From Bacteroides acidifaciens (GTDB lineage Bacteria; Bacteroidota; Bacteroidia; Bacteroidales; Bacteroidaceae): a DNA stretch of 64,000 nucleotides. Position 1 is the first letter of the stretch. Every line of letters starts with the position of its first letter. This document shows, one piece after another, positions 54,072 to 61,139 of this stretch. The DNA is taken from positions 1,674,001 through 1,738,000 of the forward strand of contig NZ_CAEUHO010000001.1 in assembly GCF_903181435.1 (NCBI RefSeq), written 5' to 3'. The position numbers were made by a program, and so were the translations under genes. The notes under the pieces are model-generated. The model had not been told where the DNA came from. It saw only the letters and a program-made list of their open reading frames with translations, and did no database searches.

Positions 54072-54082
54072 ATTTGGAGAAC

Positions 54083-54214
54083 AAGCGTATATTTACATCA
54101 AAACGACCACTCTTTTCTATCCAAAGGAGCGGTCGTTTTAATTCAAAAATACAGTCGTTTCAATTCAAAGGTACGGTCATTTCAACTCAAAAACACGGTC
54201 ATCTTACATCAGCA
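54083..54214. repeat. Second array of degenerate 22-bp units
   Basis: Cores at unit position 4 (54086, 54108, 54130, 54152, 54174, 54196) are exactly 22 bp apart. The four best units read CGGTCGTTT, CAGTCGTTT, CGGTCATTT and CGGTCATCT, each of the first three followed by (T/C)AA(T/C)TCAAA. The first unit pairs with an inverted ACGACCACTC at 54103-54112. It lies between the convergent dnaB and DUF4248 genes and reaches into the last codons of the latter. Confidence 0.65.
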
Positions 54215-54462
54215 TGTTCATGCATAAGAATATAGCCGTCCGGTTCTCCCAAATAACGTACGATTAAGCGAACCTCCCGTGCGCTGAACATTTTCAGTTT
54301 CGGGTGAAAATCCCCTGCCGTCAATTCCTCCATCAAAGGCATACAGTTACGTATCCAACGGCGAAGTTTGGCTACGGATACAGGGTCACTCAAATAAGGA
54401 AAATACATCCTTGCCAGTTCTAACTTATCATAGCATCTCACACAAAATCTAACTTCTTCCAT
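54199..54462 (-). CDS. DUF4248 family small protein
   Basis: This 87-residue protein matches the Bacteroides DUF4248 family by its pattern LARMYFPYLSDPVSVAKLRRWIRNCMPLMEEL (in pieces, about residues 17-48) followed by FSAREVRLIVRYLGEPDG (about 60-77). The REV-LIV-YLGEP end is like a helix-turn-helix without a known partner. Function is unknown; family members recur beside HU-like, smalltalk and amidase genes, as here. It is divergent from the HU-like gene, with 10-bp repeats between the two promoters. Confidence 0.82.
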   Translation of the reverse strand: MEEVRFCVRCYDKLELARMYFPYLSDPVSVAKLRRWIRNCMPLMEELTAGDFHPKLKMFSAREVRLIVRYLGEPDGYILMHEHADVR

Positions 54463-54532
54463 TTTATCCGGATTATTCTAATATTAATGGTATAAAGGTA
54501 GTCTTTTTCCCGTACACTGGCAAGCATTTAGT

Positions 54533-54540
54533 CAAAAATA
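54533..54540 (-). promoter_or_regulatory. Candidate -7 box of the DUF4248 gene
   Basis: CAAAAATA reads TATTTTTG on the minus strand, matching TAnnTTTG, 71 bp upstream of the ATG at 54462. No TTTG is at the -33 distance. Confidence 0.4.
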
Positions 54541-54548
54541 ATAACTAC

Positions 54549-54578
54549 CGTTCAGTATCGTTCACTAACGTTCACTCC
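54549..54578. repeat. Three 10-bp tandem repeats between DUF4248 and HU promoters
   Basis: CGTTCAGTAT, CGTTCACTAA and CGTTCACTCC are adjacent 10-bp units, one per helical turn. They cover the -33 region of the HU-like promoter and lie upstream of the divergent DUF4248 -7 box, a position fit for a shared regulator. Confidence 0.6.
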
Positions 54579-54593
54579 CCTGCTCCGATATGA

Positions 54594-54601
54594 TATCTTT
54601 G
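54594..54601 (+). promoter_or_regulatory. -7 box of the HU-like gene
   Basis: TATCTTTG matches TAnnTTTG. No TTTG at -33; the CGTTCA repeats occupy that place, which suggests activator dependence. Predicted leader about 70 nt to the ATG at 54680. Confidence 0.55.
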
Positions 54602-54679
54602 CAGTGTAATCGATTACAGGAATATGTTTTTCAAGAAGTAAGTAGTAAGTTTCAAGTATTAATTTTTAAAGAGAAAATT

Positions 54680-55165
54680 ATGGCACAGAAGTATGTAGTA
54701 GTGGAACGGAAGAACCCATTAAAGCCACAGGAACCGGCTAAGTTTTATGCGATGGCACGTAGCAACCGAAGGGTGGATACAGACGAGATAATCAGTCGTA
54801 TCTCAGAACGTTCTTCCTTTTCCATTGGCGAACTGAAAGGTTGCATCACGGAGTTTTTGTTGGAAATGAAGAATCAGTTGGCACTGGGTAATATTGTCCT
54901 TTTGGGGGATATGGGGAGCTTCCGTATAACGATTTCCACCGGCAATGCGACAGAAACGGCAGAGAAATTCAAGGCAGCCACCTGTATCAAGATATCGCGC
55001 GTCCGTTTTCGTCCGGGAAATATGCTCGTAGATATGTGTAAGGCGATGAAGTACACCTTGATTAAGCCGGACAAAGAGGAAGGCGATGATGATGTCACTG
55101 TTCCCGATCCGAACCCGGATGATGGAAACGGCGGAGAAACTCCCGATCCGGATCCGGCAGCATAA
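54680..55165 (+). CDS. HU-like DNA-binding protein with acidic C-terminal tail
   Basis: This 161-residue protein starts at MAQKYVVVERKN; the earlier in-frame ATG at 54590 lies inside the promoter and is rejected. Residues about 1-125 match the HU/IHF-like domain typical of Bacteroides (KFYAMARSNRRVDTDEIISRISERSS in pieces, LGDMGSFRITISTGNATETAEKF in pieces, KISRVRFRPGNMLVD). The final 25 residues are acidic and Pro/Asp/Gly-rich (DPNPDDGNGGETPDPDP), a tail common in this subfamily. It likely bends or coats DNA at this locus. The smalltalk ORF follows after 40 bp. Confidence 0.88.
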   Translation: MAQKYVVVERKNPLKPQEPAKFYAMARSNRRVDTDEIISRISERSSFSIGELKGCITEFLLEMKNQLALGNIVLLGDMGSFRITISTGNATETAEKFKAATCIKISRVRFRPGNMLVDMCKAMKYTLIKPDKEEGDDDVTVPDPNPDDGNGGETPDPDPAA

Positions 55166-55205
55166 TTTAAGCAGTTATATATTCACCATTTAAAAGTAAA
55201 AAGTC

Positions 55206-55307
55206 ATGAAAAAATCTATTTGGAAACAAATCTTGCAAATCATTATCACTGTAGCCACTTCAATCGTGTCCGCCCTGGGCGTAACGTCTTGTGCAGCTCA
55301 CATCTAA
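55206..55307 (+). CDS. Smalltalk-type small membrane-associated protein
   Basis: This 33-residue ORF, MKKSIWKQILQIIITVATS..., ends with a Cys-Ala motif (VTSCAAHI). A basic start followed by one hydrophobic helix is the pattern of the smalltalk family, which Bacteroides genomes carry between HU-like and amidase genes, just as here. The amidase ATG lies 13 bp after its stop, so the two are probably translated from one mRNA. Function is unknown; a holin-like or lysis-control role is only a guess from the amidase partner. Confidence 0.82.
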   Translation: MKKSIWKQILQIIITVATSIVSALGVTSCAAHI

Positions 55308-55320
55308 ACGTACGAATGAG

Positions 55321-55779
55321 ATGAAAGAATTGAAAGAATTTTCTCTGAAAGAGGAATATGTGCCACGGAGCATCCAGTACATTGTCGTACATTGCAGTGC
55401 TACACGGGCAAATATCCCCTTCACGGAAGAGCAATTGCTCAAATGTCATTTAAAGCGTGGATTCAAGTGCATCGGCTATCATTTCTACGTGACGAAAGAC
55501 GGGATTCTCCATCATACCCGCCCGATGAGTGAGATCGGAGCGCATGCGTTGGGATTCAACTTGCATAGTTTAGGGATTTGCTATGAAGGCGGATTGGACG
55601 AATCGGGAAAGCCGGCTGATACCAGGACTGCTTTGCAGAAAGAGACGCTTCGGCGGGTATTGAGTGAGTTGAAAGGACTCTATCCCGAAGTAAGGATTGT
55701 AGGGCATTACCAGTTGAGTGCGGATGTTCATAAGGCATGTCCTTGCTTTGACGCAAGAAAAGAGTATGCGGATTTGTAA
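55321..55779 (+). CDS. N-acetylmuramoyl-L-alanine amidase (Amidase_2 fold)
   Basis: This 152-residue protein resembles T7-lysozyme-type amidases. I start at ATG 55321 (MKELKEFSL) because the upstream GTG at 55291 would overlap the smalltalk frame. Zinc-site motifs: YIVVHCSATRAN (first His), then the RPMSEIGAHALGFNLHSLGICYEGG region (in pieces), and VGHYQLSADVHKACPCFD (His and Cys ligands). It cleaves the bond between muramic acid and L-alanine in peptidoglycan. No signal peptide is visible, so it acts in the periplasm only after a membrane breach or as a lysis enzyme. Confidence 0.92.
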   Translation: MKELKEFSLKEEYVPRSIQYIVVHCSATRANIPFTEEQLLKCHLKRGFKCIGYHFYVTKDGILHHTRPMSEIGAHALGFNLHSLGICYEGGLDESGKPADTRTALQKETLRRVLSELKGLYPEVRIVGHYQLSADVHKACPCFDARKEYADL

Positions 55780-55800
55780 AAGGTCTTAGGGGAATTTTAT

Positions 55801-55835
55801 AGTAAAGGCGGTCGTTTGAAATGACCGCCTTTACT
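55801..55835 (+). terminator. Perfect 13-bp terminator after the amidase
   Basis: AGTAAAGGCGGTC (55801-55813) pairs with GACCGCCTTTACT (55823-55835), loop GTTTGAAAT, followed by TGTTTATTT. The top of the stem contains CGGTCGTTT, the core of the 22-bp arrays. Confidence 0.8.
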
Positions 55836-56079
55836 TGTTTATTTCATAAACACTTAACGAATTAACTCTGAAGCAAAACACCCAAACGCAACTAAATATT
55901 TTGCCCAAATTTGCTCTAATATTTCCTTTTATTAATTAAAAAGGGGACTGTTTATTAGACGTTTGTTGGAATTCATTCTCTTTTCTCTATATTTGCGCCC
56001 GCATTTAATATTTGCGCCCGCATTTATTATTTGAGATTAACCGCCTTATTCAAAAAACGAGCTAAATAAAATAGAACCG
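55836..56079. other. Intergenic region with fabH promoter and 19-bp tandem duplication
   Basis: No gene is visible here. TATTTGCGCCCGCATTTA occurs at 55990-56007 and 56009-56026, a 19-bp-period tandem duplication. The first copy overlaps the candidate -7 box of fabH. Confidence 0.6.
55962..55995 (+). promoter_or_regulatory. Candidate fabH promoter
   Basis: TTTG (55962-55965), a 22-bp spacer and TATATTTG (55988-55995) fit the Bacteroides consensus apart from a slightly long spacer. The leader to the ATG at 56080 is about 75 nt and contains the second copy of the duplication. Confidence 0.6.
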
Positions 56080-57084
56080 ATGGATAAAATTAACGCAGTA
56101 ATTACAGGAGTTGGAGGATATGTACCCGATTATATCTTGACTAATGATGAAATTTCCAAGATGGTAGATACCACCGATGAATGGATTATGGGACGTATCG
56201 GAATCAAGGAAAGGCATATCCTGAAAGAGGAAGGGCTGGGAACTTCGTACATAGCACGCAAGGCTGCGAAACAGTTGATACAACGCACCCAAACGAATCC
56301 GGATGATGTTGACCTGGTTATTGTCGCCACCACCACTCCCGATTATCGCTTTCCTTCCACAGCTTCTATCCTATGCGAAAGGCTGGGACTAAGAAACGCT
56401 TTCGCTTTTGATATGCAAGCTGTATGCAGCGGCTTCTTGTATGCATTGGAAACAGGAGCAAATTTCATCCGTTCGGGAAATTACAAGAAGATTATAGTTG
56501 TAGGAGCCGAAAAGATGTCGTCAATCGTCAATTATACAGACCGTGCAACTTGTCCGATTTTTGGTGATGGCGGAGCAGCCGTCATGCTGGAACCGACAAC
56601 AGAAGATTTAGGTGTTATGGATGCTGTGTTAAGGACGGACGGCAAAGGGTTGCCTTTCCTGCATATAAAAGCCGGCGGTTCCGTATGCGCTCCTTCTTAT
56701 TATACGCTAGATAACCAAATGCATTATATCTATCAGGAAGGACGCACTGTATTCAAGTATGCTGTAGCCAATATGGCTGATGCCTGCGAATCTGTTATCG
56801 AAAGAAATCATTTAAGCAAGGAAGAGATTGACTGGGTGATTCCCCACCAAGCCAACCAACGTATCATCACTGCTGTGACTCAGCGTTTAGGAATACCGTC
56901 CGAAAAAGTCATGGTCAATATAGAACGGTACGGAAATACTAGTGCCGGTACACTCCCACTCTGCCTCTGGGATTTTGAGAAAAAGCTCAAGAAGGGAGAC
57001 AATGTGATTCTTACAGCATTCGGAGCCGGATTTGCGTGGGGAGCTATTTATTTGAAGTGGGGATATGACGGGAAGAAAGGATAA
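56080..57084 (+). CDS. fabH: Beta-ketoacyl-ACP synthase III (FabH)
   Basis: This 334-residue cytoplasmic enzyme condenses an acyl-CoA with malonyl-ACP to start fatty-acid synthesis. The thiolase-fold triad is intact: Cys116 (DMQAVCSGF), His256 (IPHQANQR) and Asn286 ([10 protein letters not shown]). [17 protein letters not shown] and [15 protein letters not shown] at the start are usual for FabH. It is not beside plsX or rpmF in this window, so it may be a second FabH; Bacteroides genomes commonly have more than one. A strong bidirectional terminator follows 18 bp after the stop. Confidence 0.95.
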   Translation: MDKINAVITGVGGYVPDYILTNDEISKMVDTTDEWIMGRIGIKERHILKEEGLGTSYIARKAAKQLIQRTQTNPDDVDLVIVATTTPDYRFPSTASILCERLGLRNAFAFDMQAVCSGFLYALETGANFIRSGNYKKIIVVGAEKMSSIVNYTDRATCPIFGDGGAAVMLEPTTEDLGVMDAVLRTDGKGLPFLHIKAGGSVCAPSYYTLDNQMHYIYQEGRTVFKYAVANMADACESVIERNHLSKEEIDWVIPHQANQRIITAVTQRLGIPSEKVMVNIERYGNTSAGTLPLCLWDFEKKLKKGDNVILTAFGAGFAWGAIYLKWGYDGKKG

Positions 57085-57102
57085 AAACAAGAATAATACT
57101 AG

Positions 57103-57147
57103 AAAAGAAAATGCTCTGATTCATGATGAATCAGAGCATTTTCTTTT
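57103..57147. terminator. Perfect 20-bp bidirectional terminator
   Basis: The arms 57103-57122 and 57128-57147 pair perfectly, starting AAAAGAAAATGC and ending with a T tract, loop ATGAT. It serves fabH on the plus strand and tRNA-Asp on the minus strand. Confidence 0.92.
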
Positions 57148-57165
57148 TATATTTCTTTCAAGAAG

Positions 57166-57239
57166 CGGTGCGTACGGGACTCGAACCCGTGACCCCATGC
57201 GTGACAGGCATGTATTCTAACCAACTGAACTAACGCACC
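57166..57239 (-). tRNA. tRNA-Asp (anticodon GTC)
   Basis: On the minus strand GGTGCGT (57239-57233) pairs with ACGCACC (57173-57167) as the acceptor stem. The D arm GTTCAGTTGGTTAGAAT, anticodon stem CATGC/GCATG with loop CTGTCAC (anticodon GTC) and T arm GGGTTCGAGTCCC are all present. The discriminator base is G, the Asp identity element. CCA is not encoded. It has its own promoter upstream and a terminator downstream. Confidence 0.97.
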
Positions 57240-57278
57240 AAAATTTCTTTTTTATCGCATCTCTCTCGATTGCGGTTG

Positions 57279-57309
57279 CAAAGGTAGACATTTTTTTGAA
57301 ACCTGCAAT
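57279..57309 (-). promoter_or_regulatory. tRNA-Asp promoter
   Basis: On the minus strand ATTG (57309-57306), a 19-bp spacer and TACCTTTG (57286-57279) fit the consensus with one -33 mismatch. Transcription should start near 57272, about 33 nt before the mature tRNA. Confidence 0.7.
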
Positions 57310-57359
57310 AGCTTTTATATCTTTTTTCTGAAAAAGTGGGTTTATTGAGAATTATCGTG

Positions 57360-57367
57360 TACATTTG
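57360..57367 (+). promoter_or_regulatory. -7 box of the aminotransferase gene
   Basis: TACATTTG matches TAnnTTTG, 27 bp before the ATG at 57395. There is no clear -33 TTTG. It decides against the upstream TTG start at 57365, which lies inside the box. Confidence 0.6.
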
Positions 57368-57394
57368 CAGCTATTACATAAAATAGAAAATAGA

Positions 57395-58711
57395 ATGAAA
57401 AATACACCAATTGAGCGACATCTGATTGACGAAACTATAAATGAGTTTCAAATTGTCGATTTTTCCAAGGCTACTATCCGGGAAGTGAAAGCTATTGCAT
57501 CAAAGGCTGAAGCAGCATCGGGAGTGGAATTCATTAAAATGGAAATGGGCGTTCCGGGACTTCCGCCTTCTGCCGTGGGAGTAAAAGCGGAAGTTGAAGC
57601 ATTACAGAAAGGCATTGCCAGTTTATACCCTGACATTAACGGATTGCCGGAGCTAAAGAAAGAAGCTTCTAATTTTATCAAAGCATTCATAAATGTGGAT
57701 TTGAGCCCGGAAGGATGCGTACCTGTGACAGGTTCCATGCAGGGTACATTCGCCTCTTTCCTTACTTGCAGCCAATGCGATGAGAAAAAAGATACAATCC
57801 TGTTTATTGATCCGGGATTCCCTGTGCAAAAACAGCAGTTGGTAGTGATGGGACAAAAATATGAGACGTTTGATGTATATGACTATCGGGGCGAGAAATT
57901 GAGAGAGAAACTGGAAAGTTATCTGAAGAAAGGAAATATATCGGCAATCATCTATTCAAATCCGAATAATCCCAGTTGGATTTGCCTGAAAGATGAAGAA
58001 TTAAGAATCATCGGCGAGTTGGCTACACAATACGATGTAATCGTTTTGGAAGATTTGGCTTATTTCGCAATGGATTTCCGTCAGAACTTGAGTAAGCCAT
58101 ACCAGGCACCGTTCCAGCCATCGGTTGCTCATTATACAGATAATTATGTATTGCTGATTTCAGGCTCTAAAGCATTCAGCTATGCCGGACAGCGCATTGG
58201 CGTAAGTTGTATTTCCGACAAGTTATATCATCGGAGCTATCCAGGGCTGAGCAAACGTTATGGAGGTGGCACTTTCGGTACTGTCTTTATCCATCGGGTG
58301 CTTTATGCGCTTTCTTCGGGAACGAGCCATTCGGCGCAATTTGCCATGGCTGCGATGCTGAAAGCTGCTAATGAAGGACAATATAACTTCCTTGACGAGG
58401 TGAAAATATATGGTGAAAGAGCGAAGAAGTTAAAAGATATCTTCCTTCGCCATGGATTCCATCTGGTATATGATAATGACTTGGGTGATCCGGTTGCAGA
58501 CGGATTCTATTTTACAATCGGGTATCCGGGAATGACCAGTGGTGAATTGGCTAAGGAACTCATGTACTATGGCGTAAGTGCAATATCATTGGTTACGACG
58601 GGAAGCCATCAGGAAGGCTTACGGGCGTGTACATCCTTTATTAAAGACCATCAATATGCACAGCTTGACGAAAGGATGAAGCTATTTGCGGAAAATCATC
58701 CGATAGCCTGA
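57395..58711 (+). CDS. PLP-dependent class I/II aminotransferase
   Basis: This 438-residue protein (start MKNTPIERHLIDE) is a fold-type I PLP enzyme. MGVPGLPPSAVG, SLYPDINGLPELKKEASNF, IIYSNPNNPSW (PLP-ring Asn region), VIVLEDLAYFAMDF and the Schiff-base Lys in LISGSKAFSYAGQRIGVS are in the usual order. It transfers an amino group between an amino acid and a keto acid; substrate cannot be told. It has its own promoter and terminator. Confidence 0.93.
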   Translation: MKNTPIERHLIDETINEFQIVDFSKATIREVKAIASKAEAASGVEFIKMEMGVPGLPPSAVGVKAEVEALQKGIASLYPDINGLPELKKEASNFIKAFINVDLSPEGCVPVTGSMQGTFASFLTCSQCDEKKDTILFIDPGFPVQKQQLVVMGQKYETFDVYDYRGEKLREKLESYLKKGNISAIIYSNPNNPSWICLKDEELRIIGELATQYDVIVLEDLAYFAMDFRQNLSKPYQAPFQPSVAHYTDNYVLLISGSKAFSYAGQRIGVSCISDKLYHRSYPGLSKRYGGGTFGTVFIHRVLYALSSGTSHSAQFAMAAMLKAANEGQYNFLDEVKIYGERAKKLKDIFLRHGFHLVYDNDLGDPVADGFYFTIGYPGMTSGELAKELMYYGVSAISLVTTGSHQEGLRACTSFIKDHQYAQLDERMKLFAENHPIA

Positions 58712-58754
58712 GTATTAGATAGGAGATATTCATAAAAGCTACTCTTAAAATTTG

Positions 58755-58793
58755 AAAAAAAACGGAAAGAACGATTGTTATTCCGTTTTTTTT
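58755..58793 (+). terminator. Intrinsic terminator of the aminotransferase gene
   Basis: AACGGAA (58761-58767) pairs with TTCCGTT (58781-58787), extended by A-T pairs to 58755/58793 and ending in a run of T. It lies just before the AlgH/YqgE start. Confidence 0.85.
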
Positions 58794-58807
58794 ATTACTT
58801 TAGTGGC

Positions 58808-59398
58808 ATGAATATAGACTTGAACATATTTAAAATTCAATCGAATAATGTACTTCCGTCAAGAGGAAAGATTTTAATATCCGAACCTTTTTTACGTGAT
58901 GTGACGTTTGGCAGGTCTGTAATATTACTGGTTGACCATACGGAGGAAGGAAGTATGGGATTGGTCATCAACAAGCCACTGCCACTACTTCTCAATGATA
59001 TTATCATGGAATTTAAATATCTCAATGAGATTCCTCTATATAAAGGTGGACCTGTTGCTACCGATACCTTATTTTATCTTCATACATTAACAGAAGTTCC
59101 CGGCTCTATTTCTATCAGCAAAGGTCTTTACCTGAATGGGGATTTTGACGCAATAAAGAAATACATATTGCAGGGGAATGAGATAAATGGGCACATTCGT
59201 TTCTTCCTGGGATATTCCGGCTGGGAAAGTGAGCAGTTACACAATGAAATTAAAGAAAACACATGGCTGGTCTCTGAAGAAGAGAACTCCTATCTGATGA
59301 AAGATGACACCAAGGATATGTGGCGGAAGGCTTTGGAGAAATTAGGCAGCAAGTACGAAACGTGGTCGCGTTTCCCACAAGTGCCTACTTTCAACTAA
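58808..59398 (+). CDS. YqgE/AlgH family protein (UPF0301)
   Basis: This 196-residue protein is chosen at ATG 58808 ([13 protein letters not shown]), not the TTG at 58775, which lies inside the terminator hairpin. [37 protein letters not shown] (in pieces), LYKGGPV and [13 protein letters not shown] are the AlgH/YqgE signature. The biochemical role of the family is not settled; in Pseudomonas it affects alginate gene expression. A -7-like TACTTTAG (58796-58803) is very close to the start, so a nearly leaderless mRNA or read-through is likely. It converges on the GNAT gene. Confidence 0.9.
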   Translation: MNIDLNIFKIQSNNVLPSRGKILISEPFLRDVTFGRSVILLVDHTEEGSMGLVINKPLPLLLNDIIMEFKYLNEIPLYKGGPVATDTLFYLHTLTEVPGSISISKGLYLNGDFDAIKKYILQGNEINGHIRFFLGYSGWESEQLHNEIKENTWLVSEEENSYLMKDDTKDMWRKALEKLGSKYETWSRFPQVPTFN

Positions 59399-59411
59399 AT
59401 GATTTATCACT

Positions 59412-59948
59412 TTATTTCTTAGGGTTCAAATACTGAAGGAGTGCCGCATCTTTGTAGCAACCGCCTACCTGCAACCAATTCTTCAATAGTCCGCATTGGG
59501 TGAAGCCGCAAGATGTAAACAATCTCATGCAGTTCTCGTTATCTACCGCCACGTGTGCGTATAGCTGGCTTAAAGAAAGAAAATCAAAGGCATATTCGCA
59601 AAGCAATTTCAATGCATCACTGGCATAGCCTTGTTGCCGATAGTCTTTATGAACAGCAATTCCTACTTCTCCGCGAGAATGGAGAGGAACAAAATCCGTA
59701 ATATCAATCGTACCAATTATACAATGTTCGGATTTGCCCACAATCATCAGACGCAACTGTTTATCCGCAAAGACATCACACTGCGACCCTTCGATATACT
59801 GCCGTAACACATAGCGGGAATAAGGAACCGTAAAATTACTGATATCCCACATGGAAGGGTCATTCTCCATTTCGTACATGACATCCATATCTTCTGGCTC
59901 CACTGCACGGAGATAGATGCGGTCGTTCATTAAAAAAGATTGTCTCAT
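59412..59948 (-). CDS. GNAT family N-acetyltransferase
   Basis: This 178-residue protein is a complete RimJ/SpeG-like GNAT domain: RIYLRAVEPEDMDVMYEMEND, CIIGTIDITDF, the acetyl-CoA motif GIAVHKDYRQQGYASDALKLL (in pieces, Q-Q-G-Y-A) and NCMRLFTSCGFTQCGLLKNW. The acceptor is unknown; spermidine or a peptide N-terminus is possible. A second ATG at codon 7 is an alternative start. Its start overlaps the stop of the upstream membrane-protein gene by four bases, so the two are translated together. Confidence 0.9.
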   Translation of the reverse strand: MRQSFLMNDRIYLRAVEPEDMDVMYEMENDPSMWDISNFTVPYSRYVLRQYIEGSQCDVFADKQLRLMIVGKSEHCIIGTIDITDFVPLHSRGEVGIAVHKDYRQQGYASDALKLLCEYAFDFLSLSQLYAHVAVDNENCMRLFTSCGFTQCGLLKNWLQVGGCYKDAALLQYLNPKK

Positions 59949-60403
59949 TCGTCTTCGTCTTTTGAGATATGAAGTTCGTTACGCAGTTTTTTCTCACTGG
60001 GCAGACAGAACAAAGAAGCTGTCAGTCCAATCAACATACAAAGATTGCCTGTGCTGCTCAATGTCAAATAATAGCATAAAAGATTGACAATGATAGCTAT
60101 TTCGAGTATTCCCAACCGGACGATACTCATTTGCACATAACGTTTCAGCGCAAGCGTGATAGTCATATTGTCTATTTTCTTCTTGAGCACAAGGCTGAAT
60201 AGTTTCAGAGAAAAAGGTATACACAAGGCTGTCAGTAAGATACCGATAGTTTCAAAATAATAAGTAGCCTGCACGTTTCCTTCAATACTTCCTACAGGAA
60301 TGAGTTCAAACTCCCCTGCCCCAAGCAGGAATGCCGGGAGCACCCAAAAGAAAACATAACTGATATTCAAATTCCTGACAGCACGCTTTATCTGTTCTTC
60401 CAT
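59945..60403 (-). CDS. Small membrane protein with four predicted helices
   Basis: I do not recognise a named family for this 152-residue protein. Hydrophobic stretches at about residues 15-30, 48-66, 92-113 and 118-134 suggest four transmembrane helices, with a basic loop (LVLKKKIDN) between helices 2 and 3 and a charged C-terminus (PSEKKLRNELHISKDEDE). It lies between recR and the GNAT gene on the minus strand, 28 bp after recR, and overlaps the GNAT start. Confidence 0.85.
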   Translation of the reverse strand: MEEQIKRAVRNLNISYVFFWVLPAFLLGAGEFELIPVGSIEGNVQATYYFETIGILLTALCIPFSLKLFSLVLKKKIDNMTITLALKRYVQMSIVRLGILEIAIIVNLLCYYLTLSSTGNLCMLIGLTASLFCLPSEKKLRNELHISKDEDE

Positions 60404-60431
60404 GTTCGTCCTAAATTCTAAAGATGATTAA

Positions 60432-61049
60432 TTATATAGTTCCGGTAAAAGCTGTCCGGTTCACAATGCTACGTCCTAAAGTGACTTCATCGGCATATTC
60501 CAATTCGTCTCCAACGGATACACCGCGTGCAATCACACTGAGTTTGACACCCAGCTTATCCAATTTGCGGTAGATATAGAAGTTCGTGGTGTCTCCTTCC
60601 ATCGTGGTACTCAAAGCCAGGATAACTTCTTTAATTCCGCCTTCGGACACCCGTTGCACCAAGCTCTCTATTTGCAGGTCGCTCGGCCCTACCCCGTCCA
60701 TTGGAGAAATGACACCACCCAGGACATGATACAATCCTCTGTATTGCTGGGTCGCTTCCACTGCCATTACGTCGCGGATATTCTCCACCACACAAATAAT
60801 GGATGCATCCCGTTGCGGATTTGCGCAAATCTGGCAGGTTTCGGTATCGGATATATTATGGCAGACTTTGCAATATTTCACCTCGCGCTTCAAAGTTATA
60901 ATGGAACTTCCGAACGCTTCCACAGTAGCCGTATCCTGACGGAGCAGATGCAGGACAAGCCTCATGGCCGTCTTACGCCCGATACCCGGAAGTTTGGAAA
61001 ATTCGCCGACTGCCTTTTCAAGCAGTACGGAAGGATATTGTTGGTTCAT
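60432..61049 (-). CDS. recR: Recombination protein RecR
   Basis: This 205-residue protein acts with RecF/RecO in gap repair. [15 protein letters not shown] (helix-hairpin-helix), the four-Cys zinc finger [16 protein letters not shown], the Toprim domain ([15 protein letters not shown], then [14 protein letters not shown]) and the C-terminal Walker-B-like [25 protein letters not shown] (in pieces) are all present at the usual length. It is the first gene of a three-gene minus-strand operon with the membrane protein and GNAT, and its promoter overlaps that of the divergent symporter gene. Confidence 0.97.
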   Translation of the reverse strand: MNQQYPSVLLEKAVGEFSKLPGIGRKTAMRLVLHLLRQDTATVEAFGSSIITLKREVKYCKVCHNISDTETCQICANPQRDASIICVVENIRDVMAVEATQQYRGLYHVLGGVISPMDGVGPSDLQIESLVQRVSEGGIKEVILALSTTMEGDTTNFYIYRKLDKLGVKLSVIARGVSVGDELEYADEVTLGRSIVNRTAFTGTI

Positions 61050-61083
61050 AGATAATAATTGCTATTCTATCGATATTTTGGCG

Positions 61084-61117
61084 CAAAGATACGGATTATT
61101 GTTTTAATACCTGCAAA
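61084..61117 (-). promoter_or_regulatory. recR promoter
   Basis: On the minus strand TTTG (61117-61114), a 22-bp spacer and TATCTTTG (61091-61084) fit the consensus with a slightly long spacer. It overlaps the divergent symporter promoter. Confidence 0.6.
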
Positions 61118-61131
61118 AAATACTACCTTTG
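61098..61131 (+). promoter_or_regulatory. Symporter promoter
   Basis: ATTG (61098-61101), a 22-bp spacer and TACCTTTG (61124-61131) fit the consensus with one -33 mismatch. The transcript start falls very close to the ATG at 61140, so the mRNA would be almost leaderless. This decides against the upstream TTG at 61059. Confidence 0.6.
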
Positions 61132-61139
61132 CAGCCGTT

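Noticed and set aside
54083..54214. CRISPR array interpretation of the 22-bp repeats
   Set aside because: Units are contiguous and degenerate, without distinct constant repeats and variable spacers, and no cas gene is in the window.
54590..54679. Upstream ATG for the HU-like gene
   Set aside because: That ATG precedes the predicted transcript start and overlaps the -7 box.
48266..55835. Complete prophage or integrative element
   Set aside because: No integrase, transfer, portal, terminase or capsid gene and no flanking direct repeats were found; only replication, HU-like and amidase genes are present.
57166..57239. tRNA-Asp as an attachment site of an integrated element
   Set aside because: I found no second copy of the tRNA 3' end and no integrase near it.
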